64,000 bases of DNA from Corynebacterium lujinxingii (GCF_014490555.1 NZ_CP061032.1:930001-994000), one strand, 5' to 3'. Positions 1 through 8,879 are shown, counted from the stretch's first letter. Made by a program: numbers and translations. The notes: generated by a model not told the origin, from the sequence alone.

Positions 1-2
1 TC

Positions 3-683
3 GTCCTCGTCCACCCAGCGGACTGGGATCAGGTCACCAGCTCCGGGCCGGGCATCGCGCTGCTTGCAGGCTACGGCATCGGCACCTTGCTGCTGCTCGC
101 GGCGGTGATCCCGGTGCTGCCGGCGCGCACGTTGGGGCTGATCCCGATTGCGATCATCATCAACTCCGTTATCGGCGAGATCGTCGGGTCTATAGGTCTG
201 CCCCTCTACCTGGACTCGGTGGGCACCGTGCTCGTCGCGGCCCTTGCCGGCCCGGTGGCCGGTATGGCCACCGGTGCGCTGAACAACGTGGTGTGGGGGC
301 TGGTCAACCCGGCTGCGCTGCCGTTTGCTGCCGGTGCCGCGCTCGTCGGCTGGCTCGCCGGCGTGTTCATCCACCGCTTCCACGCGTTGCGCAACATCGC
401 AACGGTGGTGGGCTTCGGCATCCTGCTCGGCATTATTGGCGGCATGGTCGCAGCGCCTGTCGCGGCCTACGTCTACGGTGGCACGGCCGGTGTGGGCACT
501 GGTGCGCTGGTGAGCCTGTTCCGCGAGATGGGCGGCTCGCTTATCGCCTCGGTGACCACCCAGGCGTTCATTTCCGACCCGGTGGACAAGGTCATCGTCA
601 TGCTCATCGCGTATGCCACGGTGAAAGCTCTGCCGAAGCGCACTGTCGCCGCGTTTGCACCCACGACGACAACCGCCGAATAG
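3..683 (+). CDS. ECF transporter S component (5' end outside window)
   Basis: The frame is already open at the left edge, so the true start lies upstream of the window. The visible part is almost wholly hydrophobic, with about five to six membrane segments and short loops. It has the small-residue-rich (Gly/Ala) helices typical of substrate-binding S subunits of energy-coupling-factor importers. It is followed after 6 bases by a T-component gene and then a fused ATPase, which is what identifies it. The substrate (a vitamin, cation or other micronutrient) cannot be told because the N-terminal part and any upstream riboswitch are missing. Function rests on family resemblance plus context. Confidence 0.8.
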   Translation, partial: VLVHPADWDQVTSSGPGIALLAGYGIGTLLLLAAVIPVLPARTLGLIPIAIIINSVIGEIVGSIGLPLYLDSVGTVLVAALAGPVAGMATGALNNVVWGLVNPAALPFAAGAALVGWLAGVFIHRFHALRNIATVVGFGILLGIIGGMVAAPVAAYVYGGTAGVGTGALVSLFREMGGSLIASVTTQAFISDPVDKVIVMLIAYATVKALPKRTVAAFAPTTTTAE

Positions 684-689
684 ACGTCC

Positions 690-1388
690 GTGACCGCTCC
701 CCGCACCCGCGTGAACCCGCTGACCGCCCTGGCCATCGGGGCGTCGTGCTGGATTTTGGTGCTGGGGCTGAACCGGCCCGCGGTGTCGCTCACCGTCATC
801 ATCCTCGCCGTCGCATTGGGCTCGTGGCGCACAAAAACGCCGGCGCTCGCCGCGGCGACGGCACTGCTCGCGGCCCCGGTGGCGGTGTCGATGCTGCTCA
901 TCCACGCGCCGTACGGGGAGCACCGAATTGCACCGCTGATCACCAGCGACGGCCTGGCAACAGCAGGGGAGTTAGCCGCGCGTTTCACCGCACTGATCGC
1001 GAGTCTGCTCGCCGCAGTGGCGTTTTCCCGCACCCCAGATCTGGCGAAAGCGCTGCAGGCCGCACCCGGCGGCAACCGCCTCGGCTACATCGCCGGCACG
1101 ACGCTGCAACTCGGGCCCCAGGGTGCTATGCGCGCACGCATCGTCCGCGACGCCAACCGTCTCAAAGGCCGGCCGGTCACATGGAACACCGTGGTGCCGC
1201 ACGTGATCATGCCGGTGCTCACCGAACTGCTCACCCAGGCAGGATCGCGCGGCCAGGCGCTGGAGACCGCTGGCTACGACCTCACCGGTCCGCGCACCGT
1301 GCTGCGACCAGTTCACGACAGCGCCGTACAGCGCGCCACCCGCATCCTCATCCCGCTGGCCTGCATAGCGGTGGTTGTATGGATGTGA
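690..1388 (+). CDS. ECF transporter transmembrane (T) component, EcfT-like
   Basis: 232 residues from a GTG start. Hydrophobic N-terminal helices are followed by a polar cytoplasmic stretch around residues 140-200 (GAMRARIVRDAN, then GSRGQALETAGYD). This is the Ala-Arg-Gly-rich coupling region by which EcfT contacts its ATPases. The stop codon overlaps the next start by 10 bases, which implies translational coupling with the ATPase gene. In the family the T subunit links the S component to ATP hydrolysis during uptake. The length is near the usual 230-270. Confidence 0.85.
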   Translation: MTAPRTRVNPLTALAIGASCWILVLGLNRPAVSLTVIILAVALGSWRTKTPALAAATALLAAPVAVSMLLIHAPYGEHRIAPLITSDGLATAGELAARFTALIASLLAAVAFSRTPDLAKALQAAPGGNRLGYIAGTTLQLGPQGAMRARIVRDANRLKGRPVTWNTVVPHVIMPVLTELLTQAGSRGQALETAGYDLTGPRTVLRPVHDSAVQRATRILIPLACIAVVVWM

Positions 1389-2539
1389 CGCTGCTCGAGC
1401 AGTCTCTGCGATCGCACCGCACAGTCCAGGTTGTCGGCGATTCCGGCGCGGGCCTGACCACGCTTGCCACCCAGATCCACCGCGAGTGGCCCGGCGCCGC
1501 CGTGGTTCAGCAGGACGCCACCGCGCACGTGTCTTATCTTCGCGATACCGTCATCGAGGAAATTGCCCTCGGCCTCGAACAGCGCAGCACCCCCACCCTC
1601 GAGATGCTCGAGCGCTGCAACACCATCCTCACCGCCGCCGGCCTTGCCGACCTCGCTGAGCGCAACCCCGCACAACTCTCCGGCGGCCAGACGAGGCGCC
1701 TGGCCATCGCCGCAGTTGCCGTGTTACAGCCGGACGTATTGCTTCTCGACGACCCCTTCGCCGGCCTCGACCCCACCTCCTGCACCCGCATCGCGCACCT
1801 TTTGGACACGCTCCCGTCCAAGGTGGTCATCTTGGGCACCCGCACACGCGACATCGATTCCGAGGTACTCACGCTTGCCGGCGGCCATCTCACCCCCGGC
1901 GCCCCAACCCCGCACCCGCTGGAACTGCCGCAGCGCGTCACCCCCGTAGGCGCGCCGATCGACCTCGGGGAAATCTCTGCCACCCGCGGCGGCTCGAAAC
2001 GAAAGTGGTGGCAGTTCCGGAACGACACCCAGCCCACCTTCACCGCCGGTCCGATCCACCTCTCCGTGCGCCTCGGCGGGGCCGTGTGGCTGCGCGGCGA
2101 CAACGGTGCCGGCAAGACGACGCTGCTGCGCGCCATGGCGGGCCTGGACGGCAACCCAGGACTCGAGCAGACCCGCAGGGTAGCGGTTTCGCTCGCGCTT
2201 CAGCGCGCCGCCGACCAACTCGCGGAATCCACAGTGGCGGCCTTTATCGGCGACGACGACGCCGTGCGCGCCCTCGACCTTGACCCGGACACGCACCCAC
2301 TCGACCTGCCGGCCGCACACTTCCGCCTCGCCCAACTCACGCAGGTTTTCGCGCAAGGCCGCCCGCTTGTGCTTCTCGACGAACCCGACGTCGGCCTCGA
2401 CACTCCAACTCGCAACCGCGCCCACGCACTGATCGCCGACGGCCTCGCCCGCGGCCAGGCCGTGATCTTCACCTGCCACGACGCCGACTTCGCAGCGGAG
2501 GTGGGGAAGTATGCGGCGGTTGAGTACGCATTCCAGTGA
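1379..2539 (+). CDS. Fused double ATPase of an ECF transporter (EcfA-EcfA')
   Basis: 386 residues made of two ABC nucleotide-binding domains joined head to tail, powering the ECF importer encoded just upstream. The chosen ATG at 1379 is in frame and overlaps the ecfT stop. Domain 1 (about 1-180) has a decayed P-loop, GDSGAGLTT at 20-28 with Leu in place of the catalytic Lys. Its signature LSGGQ at 100-104 is intact, and its Walker B ends LLLDDP with Asp where Glu is usual. Domain 2 (about 215-386) has an intact P-loop GDNGAGKTT at 240-248 and Walker B LLDEP at 332-336, but no LSGGQ; that place reads LPAAHFRLAQL. One composite ATP site would be consensus and the other degenerate. Confidence 0.85.
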   Translation: MDVTLLEQSLRSHRTVQVVGDSGAGLTTLATQIHREWPGAAVVQQDATAHVSYLRDTVIEEIALGLEQRSTPTLEMLERCNTILTAAGLADLAERNPAQLSGGQTRRLAIAAVAVLQPDVLLLDDPFAGLDPTSCTRIAHLLDTLPSKVVILGTRTRDIDSEVLTLAGGHLTPGAPTPHPLELPQRVTPVGAPIDLGEISATRGGSKRKWWQFRNDTQPTFTAGPIHLSVRLGGAVWLRGDNGAGKTTLLRAMAGLDGNPGLEQTRRVAVSLALQRAADQLAESTVAAFIGDDDAVRALDLDPDTHPLDLPAAHFRLAQLTQVFAQGRPLVLLDEPDVGLDTPTRNRAHALIADGLARGQAVIFTCHDADFAAEVGKYAAVEYAFQ

Positions 2540-2772
2540 TAGATATCTGTGCCGAGTTGAAACGGTTCGACTCACTTATAACGGAACTGACAAGTTGCTC
2601 GATTCAAATAGTTTGGTTTCTTAATTAGCGGAAGGCTTGCGCGGTGAGATCGGCGTTGGCTGCGAAATGAAGTTTTGCGAAGTTGTCTTAGGTGACAGGC
2701 CACAACTCTCGTCGAATTTTGATGATGCGTTCTAAACTAAATCCAAATCTTTAAACGGAGGAGAAAGGCATT
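2540..2772 (+). promoter_or_regulatory. Intergenic region with likely promoter of the TrlF-like gene
   Basis: This 233-base, AT-richer gap marks the left edge of the accessory island. A -10-like TAAACT lies at 2733-2738. The stretch just before the GTG start at 2773 contains GGAGGAGAAAGG, a strong Shine-Dalgarno sequence, which supports that start. No terminator hairpin for the ECF operon was seen. Confidence 0.4.
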
Positions 2773-5589
2773 GTGAGAGTGGCTCGTGCGTCAAGTGTAG
2801 GGGCAGTTTGGCGGAAATGGGATTTGCATGTACATGTTCCGAATACTCGAATGAATAACCAATTCGATAAGGTAAACGGCCACACGGACTGGGATCGGTT
2901 CTGCAAGATCCTGCAAGAATCCGATGTGGAAGTGTTTGGTATTACTGATTACTTCAGCTTGGACTCGTTTTTCGAGTTCAAGAGGCATTTTGAAAAACTT
3001 TATCCCGATTCAAACAAAGTCTTCTTCCCTAATCTTGAACTGCGGCTTGATGTTGCTGTACACCACTCCGATTCGAACATCAATGCCCATTTAATTTTCC
3101 CTCCGGACATAACACAAGAAACTGTCGATTTGCTGCTTTCTCACATCCCGACTTCCTCTCAAAGTGGAGAAGGGACGCGAAGCAAGCTCTTATCAGAGCA
3201 TAAGAACTCCTCGGAAAAAGTGTTGAAGGGCGTAACCGTCAACTTCGAGCAATGTCTGCACGCGATTCAAGAAACTCTCGATGACGTGAAGACTGGCGAA
3301 TATGACTCGAAAGTGATGATCGCCTTTTCAGGCAACAAGGATGGCCTGTCTCCCGGTGACTTCAACGATCGGAAGGGGCAACTGATTGATAATTACGACC
3401 TGCATGGTCACGTTATTTTTAGTAATTCCACCAATGCACCGCATTGGCTGGATACTTCACGAGGTGAAGGCACTGGAAGGAACATAAAACCTCACCCAAC
3501 ATTTTACGGCTCGGATGCGCATTCTTTCGAAGGACTAGAAAAGATGCTGGGCAAAAACGGTGAGGATGATGATCGCAGATGGGAGACTACGTGGGTCAAA
3601 GCAGAACCGACTTGGGAGGGGTTTCGGCAGACACTTGCCGAGCCTGCTGACAGAGTCCGGATTCAGCCCACTATCCCGGATGCTAAAAACGACTACCTGA
3701 TCATTGAGTCCATCGAGTTCTCGAGTCCAGAACTGTTTCCCGATAAAATCAACCTTAACCCCAACCTGAACGCAATTATCGGTAGTCGTTCTTCGGGGAA
3801 GTCATCCTTACTTGCGCATATTGCACACAGTGTGCGCCCGGACGAGACGGAGGCACAGCAGAAGCTGGCAGGAATGGATAAACCCGGGCCGGCAGCAGGC
3901 TTCGTGTGGGAAACCAATAACAGTCAGCTGTGCAAGGTCAACTGGCGGGATGACAACAGCGGCCAGGGAAACATCGTGTACGTTCCGCAAAACTTCTTAA
4001 ATAGTTTAAGCGACAACGCTGATGAGGTGACCAAACGAATCCGTCCTGCCGTGCGGTCTGCGAACGAAGAATTAATGAAAACATTCGATTCCAGGGTGGA
4101 GGAACGAGACTCCATATCGCGGCTGATTGAAGAACTGGTTCAACTGTGGTTTCAGAAATCGCAAGAACTCGGCACTAGCCAAAAGGAGCTAGGAGATTTC
4201 GCAGATCGTGATGCCCTGCGGGCGCAACATGAGAAGCTCAAGTCAGATATGGCTGCAATGTCTGTTTCCGCAAACTTGAATGATAAAGAGCTAGAGCATG
4301 TAGCGGCGGTGAAAGAGACGCTTGGCCGGAAACGCATATCGATAGAAAATCTCAAGTCGCGTGCAGCGTCGATTCGGGAGTGTCTCACAAGTACTGCTAA
4401 TACGGGAACGGGTTCCCAAACTGATGACTTAGTAGGAGTAAGCCTTGGAATCGGAACCATGCGCGCGGAGCTTTCGGCCGACCAGCTCGAAGAGATCGAA
4501 GATTGGCGAGCGGAAAAACAGCGTGAACTCAATAGCGAATTCCGGATGAAGATGGATGCTTTGGCGGAAAGCACGGAATCCACGCTCGCAAGCAGCAACG
4601 AAGAAGTAGCTCGGGTCCAGCGTGATAATAAGGATCTTTTCGAGAGGTTTGAAAAGAATGCAGCGTTGGTGGATCTTCAGAAGCGAATCTCAAAGATTGA
4701 ACTAGACCTTGATAATCTGGAAAATAAGGCTCGAAGAGTCGCAGATTTAACAGAAGAGATGCGTTCGCTTGAGCGTGAAATCGATGCGAAAATCGACGAG
4801 CGCAGTGCCAAGGAATCGCTTCTTGAGAAGGAGTTTAATTCCGGAGTAATACCGTTCGCAGATGGGCTGATTTTTAAGGTGGAGATATCCTTCTCACCCG
4901 ATCAAGTTAATAAGTGTTCGGCAGGATTTAACGCGCGGAGCAAGTCCGATTTCATCACGGAAGATCGATGCCTGGATATTCGGTCAGCGCAGGCCAATGT
5001 TGCTACCTTCCTGCATGAAGTTTCGACGGGAAGCCTCAAGGTCAAAAAGGAATACGAACCTGAGTCGCTGGCCCGTATGATTCTTTCTGCTAGGCCGGAA
5101 ATCCGATTTGCTGCTGAAATGGATGGAGACACTATCGGAGGCTTCGGTTCCTCGACGATGACTCCAGGCAAGCAAGCATTGTTCGCACTCACCCTCATTT
5201 TGAGTGACGTGGGTGAAGACTGGCCCCTTTTGATCGATCAACCGGAAGACGATCTCGACAGCAAATCGATCTATGAATCGGTAGTCCAATTCTTGCGTCG
5301 GCAGAAGCAACGGCGTCAAATCTTAATGGTGACCCACAATGCGAATTTGGTCGTCGGGGCGGATGCGGAATTGGTCATCGTAGCTAATCGACACGGGGTC
5401 GACCGGCCAAATGAAGATGATAGGGTGTTTGATTACGCTTCCGGACCCCTCGAGTCAATCGAGAACGTCGGCAGTACAGGGTTTGAGCTGGATCGATTGA
5501 GTACTCGCGATCACGTTGTGGAAATCCTGGATGGTGGCGAAGAAGCCTTTCGTAAGCGCCAGCAGCGGTATCAGCTACCGGCTGTCTAA
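2773..5589 (+). CDS. TrlF-like protein: PHP domain fused to SMC/AAA-type ATPase with coiled coil
   Basis: 938 residues. Residues 1-310 form a PHP-type phosphoesterase/nuclease-like domain. It has DLHVH at 17-21, GITDY at 57-60 (the usual His after Asp is Tyr), ELR near 89-91, and SDAH at 247-250. A P-loop GSRSSGKSS follows at 337-345. Residues about 430-690 are a long, charged coiled coil. The C-terminal half of the ATPase carries a Walker B-like IDQPEDDLD (Asp822 onward), then a MVTHNANLV stretch. This order matches the TrlF family of PHP/AAA-like proteins, often found near defence genes; the name is from memory of the family. It sits tail to tail with a restriction-modification pair. Base composition and codon use (AGA, ATA, TTA) differ from the neighbours, which suggests transfer. 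A role in defence is inferred. Confidence 0.8.
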   Translation: MRVARASSVGAVWRKWDLHVHVPNTRMNNQFDKVNGHTDWDRFCKILQESDVEVFGITDYFSLDSFFEFKRHFEKLYPDSNKVFFPNLELRLDVAVHHSDSNINAHLIFPPDITQETVDLLLSHIPTSSQSGEGTRSKLLSEHKNSSEKVLKGVTVNFEQCLHAIQETLDDVKTGEYDSKVMIAFSGNKDGLSPGDFNDRKGQLIDNYDLHGHVIFSNSTNAPHWLDTSRGEGTGRNIKPHPTFYGSDAHSFEGLEKMLGKNGEDDDRRWETTWVKAEPTWEGFRQTLAEPADRVRIQPTIPDAKNDYLIIESIEFSSPELFPDKINLNPNLNAIIGSRSSGKSSLLAHIAHSVRPDETEAQQKLAGMDKPGPAAGFVWETNNSQLCKVNWRDDNSGQGNIVYVPQNFLNSLSDNADEVTKRIRPAVRSANEELMKTFDSRVEERDSISRLIEELVQLWFQKSQELGTSQKELGDFADRDALRAQHEKLKSDMAAMSVSANLNDKELEHVAAVKETLGRKRISIENLKSRAASIRECLTSTANTGTGSQTDDLVGVSLGIGTMRAELSADQLEEIEDWRAEKQRELNSEFRMKMDALAESTESTLASSNEEVARVQRDNKDLFERFEKNAALVDLQKRISKIELDLDNLENKARRVADLTEEMRSLEREIDAKIDERSAKESLLEKEFNSGVIPFADGLIFKVEISFSPDQVNKCSAGFNARSKSDFITEDRCLDIRSAQANVATFLHEVSTGSLKVKKEYEPESLARMILSARPEIRFAAEMDGDTIGGFGSSTMTPGKQALFALTLILSDVGEDWPLLIDQPEDDLDSKSIYESVVQFLRRQKQRRQILMVTHNANLVVGADAELVIVANRHGVDRPNEDDRVFDYASGPLESIENVGSTGFELDRLSTRDHVVEILDGGEEAFRKRQQRYQLPAV

Positions 5590-5642
5590 AAAGATGCACA
5601 TTCTGGATGGTCTCGCATTGCGCGCAACTAAGTAGGAGTTTA

Positions 5643-5677
5643 TTGATTCGACGCCGCGGTAGGGAGCGTCGAATCGA
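5643..5677. terminator. Bidirectional terminator between convergent defence genes
   Basis: A perfect 10-bp inverted repeat GATTCGACGC / GCGTCGAATC (5645-5654 and 5666-5675) with an 11-base loop. It lies in the gap between the rightward TrlF-like gene and the leftward endonuclease gene, so it probably ends both transcripts. Confidence 0.6.
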
Positions 5678-5752
5678 CTCCATACGGAATCTATCATTGC
5701 TCAGCATGAACACAGATGGGGTGTCTAAAGGCTAGCGATATTAGGCTCTCCG

Positions 5753-6640
5753 TCAGCCGATAAGATCCAGCGGTAAATCCGAGATGTCGCGAAGGCGGTT
5801 GCCGCTGGTCAGCATTTTCAGGAGTTCATTGGCTTCCTCTGAACCTTCGGCTGCTACTGCAGCCCTGAGTTCTGGGAGTGCTGCATGGTAGACCATATCG
5901 ATATCGCCGGTTCCCAATGCCAGTGAGGAAATTCTCGAAAGCATTGGCTCAGCAGTGACCGCGATGATGTGCGGTGACCGTCCCTTACGGTTTCGAATCA
6001 AGTTGAGTGCTTCCGCGCGCGTATTTTGTGCCCGGTCGCTACGCATGGTTAATTTGCAGCTGATTACTGCATGAAGGATTTCGACCGGCTTGTCAGAGTT
6101 TGCCGCCCTGAATGGGGAGGCGAGGCCTGAGAGGGAATCGACCATCGCGTGCTCGCGGTTCAAAGCGTCATCGTCAATCGCGGTTCGGGTAACCAGAATA
6201 TCCGGGCTGATGGTGTACGAGTTGCCAAGTGCAGCGGCTAACTCCGGCGTTTCACCAACTGCTTGGGCTAGGTCAGCGAGATGACAATAAGGTTCGTAGT
6301 TTTCTACATGTCCACCGCGCCGCGAGCTGCCGACAGCTTCAGCTTTCCAATCACCCGGACGAACCGATTGAAGAAGAGGGAACGTTCCTCTAATAAAAGA
6401 TGCGACTGCTTCCTCGAAGAGCGAGCCCGATGACTGTCCCTTCATCTTCGCCTTGGTTTCGGCGCCCAACGATCGCGCCATATGCAAAGCGATTTTCTTA
6501 CTTGCATTGCTATTGCTGTCTGCATTGGAGGCAACTCCTGCAGGCGAAATAGACACAATGCCTTGAAGAACAAGTTTCTGGTGAAACAGCTCCCTGTTAG
6601 CCGTAATAATTGACTTATCCGAGTGGGCATTCTCAGTCAT
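5753..6640 (-). CDS. NgoMIV-family type II restriction endonuclease (predicted GCCGGC)
   Basis: 295 residues, close to the 286 of NgoMIV, and similar along its whole length. The active-site residues line up: Asp147 in SPDILVTR, then SCK at 194-196, then Glu210 in RAEALN. The K-to-E spacing of 14 is the same as in NgoMIV (K187, E201). The DNA-reading motif RSDR is at 200-203, four residues after the Lys exactly as in NgoMIV, and the segment NLIRNRKGR is also shared. From this I infer cleavage at GCCGGC. The start ATG overlaps the methyltransferase stop (ATGA), so the endonuclease is translated after the protecting enzyme. No control (C) protein gene was seen. Confidence 0.9.
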   Translation of the reverse strand: MTENAHSDKSIITANRELFHQKLVLQGIVSISPAGVASNADSNSNASKKIALHMARSLGAETKAKMKGQSSGSLFEEAVASFIRGTFPLLQSVRPGDWKAEAVGSSRRGGHVENYEPYCHLADLAQAVGETPELAAALGNSYTISPDILVTRTAIDDDALNREHAMVDSLSGLASPFRAANSDKPVEILHAVISCKLTMRSDRAQNTRAEALNLIRNRKGRSPHIIAVTAEPMLSRISSLALGTGDIDMVYHAALPELRAAVAAEGSEEANELLKMLTSGNRLRDISDLPLDLIG

Positions 6641-7662
6641 GGGCGGACCTCTAACAAGGTTGAATCTGGTCGCTGTGGTTGGGCGGCGAAATTGGAGGGC
6701 GCCAACGGCAGCTTGTTTAATGCGGCTAGAATGGAACGTCCGACGGCAGCTGCGACTGGTGGAGGAAAAGCATTACCCACTTGTTTCCAGGCTGCGGTCT
6801 TTCCACCTTGCCACTTCCAATCTGCCGGGAATCCCTGCAAGACCCCTCCCATCTTGACTGTTAATCGGGGCATCTCAATCGCAGGGTCGGTCGGGAACTC
6901 AGGGCCCGGTGCGTCTTCGGCAATGGAGGATCCCTTAACGCCAAGTTTTGCCCATGCTTCCCGCGCGCGACTTGGCCCTACATCCGGGCCACCATGTTTC
7001 TTGCTACCCCCAACTAGGGTCGGTCCAATGCCTTGTGCATTTGCAGCCCACTTCTCAGCCCCGGGCCAACCATTGGCGGCCATCAAATCGTAGAGGGCCT
7101 CGCCAACCGTAGATACGTGGTCGGCAGGTTCTGGCCAATCGAAAAAGTCTGCGTATTCTTCTTTTAAGGCCACCAAAATGAAACGGGGGCGCAATTGCGG
7201 CAAACCGTAATCAGCGGAAGTAATTAGCTCCCAGAAGACCTGGTATCCCAACGCCTCAAATTCGTTAATTAGCTCACGGCGGTAGGCGGCGAATCTTGGT
7301 TGAGACAAACCCCGGACATTCTCCAGCATCACGGCTTTGGGGTTCGCGGTCCGTGTCAGTTCTAGCGCACGAGGGAACAGGTCGCGCTCATCATCTCGTC
7401 CAAGCTGTTTACCGGCGATGGAAAACGGAGGACATGGGACTCCTCCGGCAAGTAGGTCTAAATCCTTGGAATAAGGGGTGATATCGAAATTGAGTACGTC
7501 ACCCTCGATCACGTTCCAGGATGGCCGGTTTGCTCGGAGCGTTGCCGCTGCATGCGGATCAAGTTCCACCGCAGCACGAAGGTTGAAACCTGCTTCTTCA
7601 AGCCCGAGCGCCTGGCCACCTGCGCCGGCGCAAATCTCTACAGAAGAAAACGGAGTGTTCAT
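6637..7662 (-). CDS. DNA (cytosine-5) methyltransferase of the NgoMIV-like R-M system
   Basis: 341 residues with the m5C methyltransferase motifs in order. Motif I is ICAGAGGQALGL (10-21); motif IV is GGVPCPPFS with catalytic Cys77; motif VI is ENVRG (114-118). Motif VIII is QLRPRF, IX is RLTVKMGGVLQGFP and X is QVGNAFPPPVA. The target-recognition region lies at about 190-265. It is upstream of and overlaps the endonuclease gene, so it would protect host sites (predicted GCCGGC) first. A -10-like TAGACT (7671-7676 on this strand) ends only 8 bases before the ATG, and no Shine-Dalgarno is visible, so the mRNA may be leaderless. Confidence 0.93.
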   Translation of the reverse strand: MNTPFSSVEICAGAGGQALGLEEAGFNLRAAVELDPHAAATLRANRPSWNVIEGDVLNFDITPYSKDLDLLAGGVPCPPFSIAGKQLGRDDERDLFPRALELTRTANPKAVMLENVRGLSQPRFAAYRRELINEFEALGYQVFWELITSADYGLPQLRPRFILVALKEEYADFFDWPEPADHVSTVGEALYDLMAANGWPGAEKWAANAQGIGPTLVGGSKKHGGPDVGPSRAREAWAKLGVKGSSIAEDAPGPEFPTDPAIEMPRLTVKMGGVLQGFPADWKWQGGKTAAWKQVGNAFPPPVAAAVGRSILAALNKLPLAPSNFAAQPQRPDSTLLEVRP

Positions 7663-7682
7663 TAGGCATCAGTCTATGGGGT
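7663..7682 (-). promoter_or_regulatory. Likely leaderless promoter of the methyltransferase
   Basis: On the minus strand TAGACT occupies 7676-7671 and the ATG begins at 7662, leaving 8 bases. A transcription start 6-8 bases past the -10 would fall on or beside the ATG. Confidence 0.45.
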
Positions 7683-7811
7683 AGAAGTGGTTTAAAGAAA
7701 CATCCTCATTTTTTGTGGACGATAAAGAAGTTAGACGAGGTAGAAGACAATGGAACGTATGGATCGAAAATATTTTCGTTAAAACTTCTAGCTGATCTTT
7801 GGTGCATAGGT

Positions 7812-7839
7812 GAAGGGCCGCGGTAAACCGCGGCCCTTC
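7812..7839. terminator. Terminator downstream of ldh
   Basis: A perfect 12-bp stem, GAAGGGCCGCGG (7812-7823) with its complement at 7828-7839 and a TAAA loop. It lies 17 bases beyond the ldh stop. There is no strong T-run on the ldh strand, so it may act as a rho-assisted or stabilising 3' hairpin. Confidence 0.65.
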
Positions 7840-7855
7840 GTCGTTAAGCGAGTGC

Positions 7856-8824
7856 TTAGATCTCAGTCGAGTCGATAACCTCGCGCAGGACCTTGGCGGA
7901 ATGCTGGAACTTGGAGTTCTCGTCTTCGTCGAGCTGCAGTTCAACGACGTTGCGCACGCCGTTGCGGTTCAGCACGGCCGGGGTGCCGATGTAGAGGTCG
8001 TCGAGGCCGTACTGGCCCTCGAGAAGCGCGGAGACCGGTAGGGCGACGTTTTCGTTGCGGAACAGCGCGCGGGTGATGCGTGCGAGCGCGGAACCGATGC
8101 CGAAGGAGGTGTTGCCCTTGCGCTTGATGATGTCGTAGGCGGCGTCGCGGGTGCGCACGAACATCTCGTCGATCTGCTTGTGGATCTCCGGGTTGGACTT
8201 TTCTTCTTCACCGAGCAGGTGCGGCAGTGGGACTCCGCTGACGTTGGCAGTGGAGATCACCGGAAGTTCGGTGTCGCCGTGCTCGCCGATGATGTAGGAC
8301 TCGATATCCGACGGGGCGATGTCGAAGTGCTGCGCCAGGTTGTGGCGCCAGCGTGCGGAGTCGAGCACCGTGCCGGAGCCGAGCACCTGGTTCGACGGCA
8401 GGCCGGTCTGCTTCCAGGTGACGTAGGTGAGCACGTCGACCGGGTTCGTGGCAACGAGGTAGATGCCGTTGAAGCCGGAGGCCATGACGTCCTTGTTGAT
8501 GGACTCGAAGATCTTGACGTTGCGTGCGACGAGGTCCAGGCGGGTTTCGCCGTCGCGCTGGGCGACACCTGCGCAGTTGACGACGAGCGCTGCGTCCTTG
8601 CAGTCCTCGTAGGTGCCGAGCGTTACCTTGGCGTGCTGGCCGGAGAACGGGATGGAGTGGTTGAGGTCTTCAACCTGCGCCCATGCGAGGTCCTCGTTGA
8701 GGTCGATGATGGCCAGGTGCTCGGTCAGGCCCTGGTTCAAGATGGCGTATGCGTACGCGATGCCGACTGCGCCGGCGCCGATGAGAACAACTTTCGATCC
8801 TGGGGTCACATGCTGTGAATTCAT
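7856..8824 (-). CDS. ldh: L-lactate dehydrogenase
   Basis: 322 residues. NAD-dependent interconversion of pyruvate and L-lactate in the cytosol. A Rossmann glycine motif GAGAVG is at 16-21. Arg90/Arg95 lie in the mobile loop AQRDGETR. NPVD is at 127-130, the substrate Arg158 is in SARWR, and the catalytic His182 is in GEHGDTE. The ATG at 8824 gives the normal LDH N-terminus; an upstream in-frame extension would add 34 non-conserved residues. The separate lldP-lutABC operon in this window handles lactate use, so the cell appears able both to make and to consume lactate. Confidence 0.95.
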   Translation of the reverse strand: MNSQHVTPGSKVVLIGAGAVGIAYAYAILNQGLTEHLAIIDLNEDLAWAQVEDLNHSIPFSGQHAKVTLGTYEDCKDAALVVNCAGVAQRDGETRLDLVARNVKIFESINKDVMASGFNGIYLVATNPVDVLTYVTWKQTGLPSNQVLGSGTVLDSARWRHNLAQHFDIAPSDIESYIIGEHGDTELPVISTANVSGVPLPHLLGEEEKSNPEIHKQIDEMFVRTRDAAYDIIKRKGNTSFGIGSALARITRALFRNENVALPVSALLEGQYGLDDLYIGTPAVLNRNGVRNVVELQLDEDENSKFQHSAKVLREVIDSTEI

Positions 8825-8879
8825 ATCACCTATTGTTGCACGTTTGCGCGGATCGCGCTGTGTGATCTCAAAAGATTTT

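Noticed and set aside
1..86. TPP or cobalamin riboswitch before the ECF genes
   Set aside because: The visible start is already coding; any riboswitch would be outside the window.
293..1378. Long upstream extension of the ECF ATPase frame
   Set aside because: It overlaps the S and T genes in another frame and is Arg/His-rich shadow sequence; the ATG at 1379 gives the family start.
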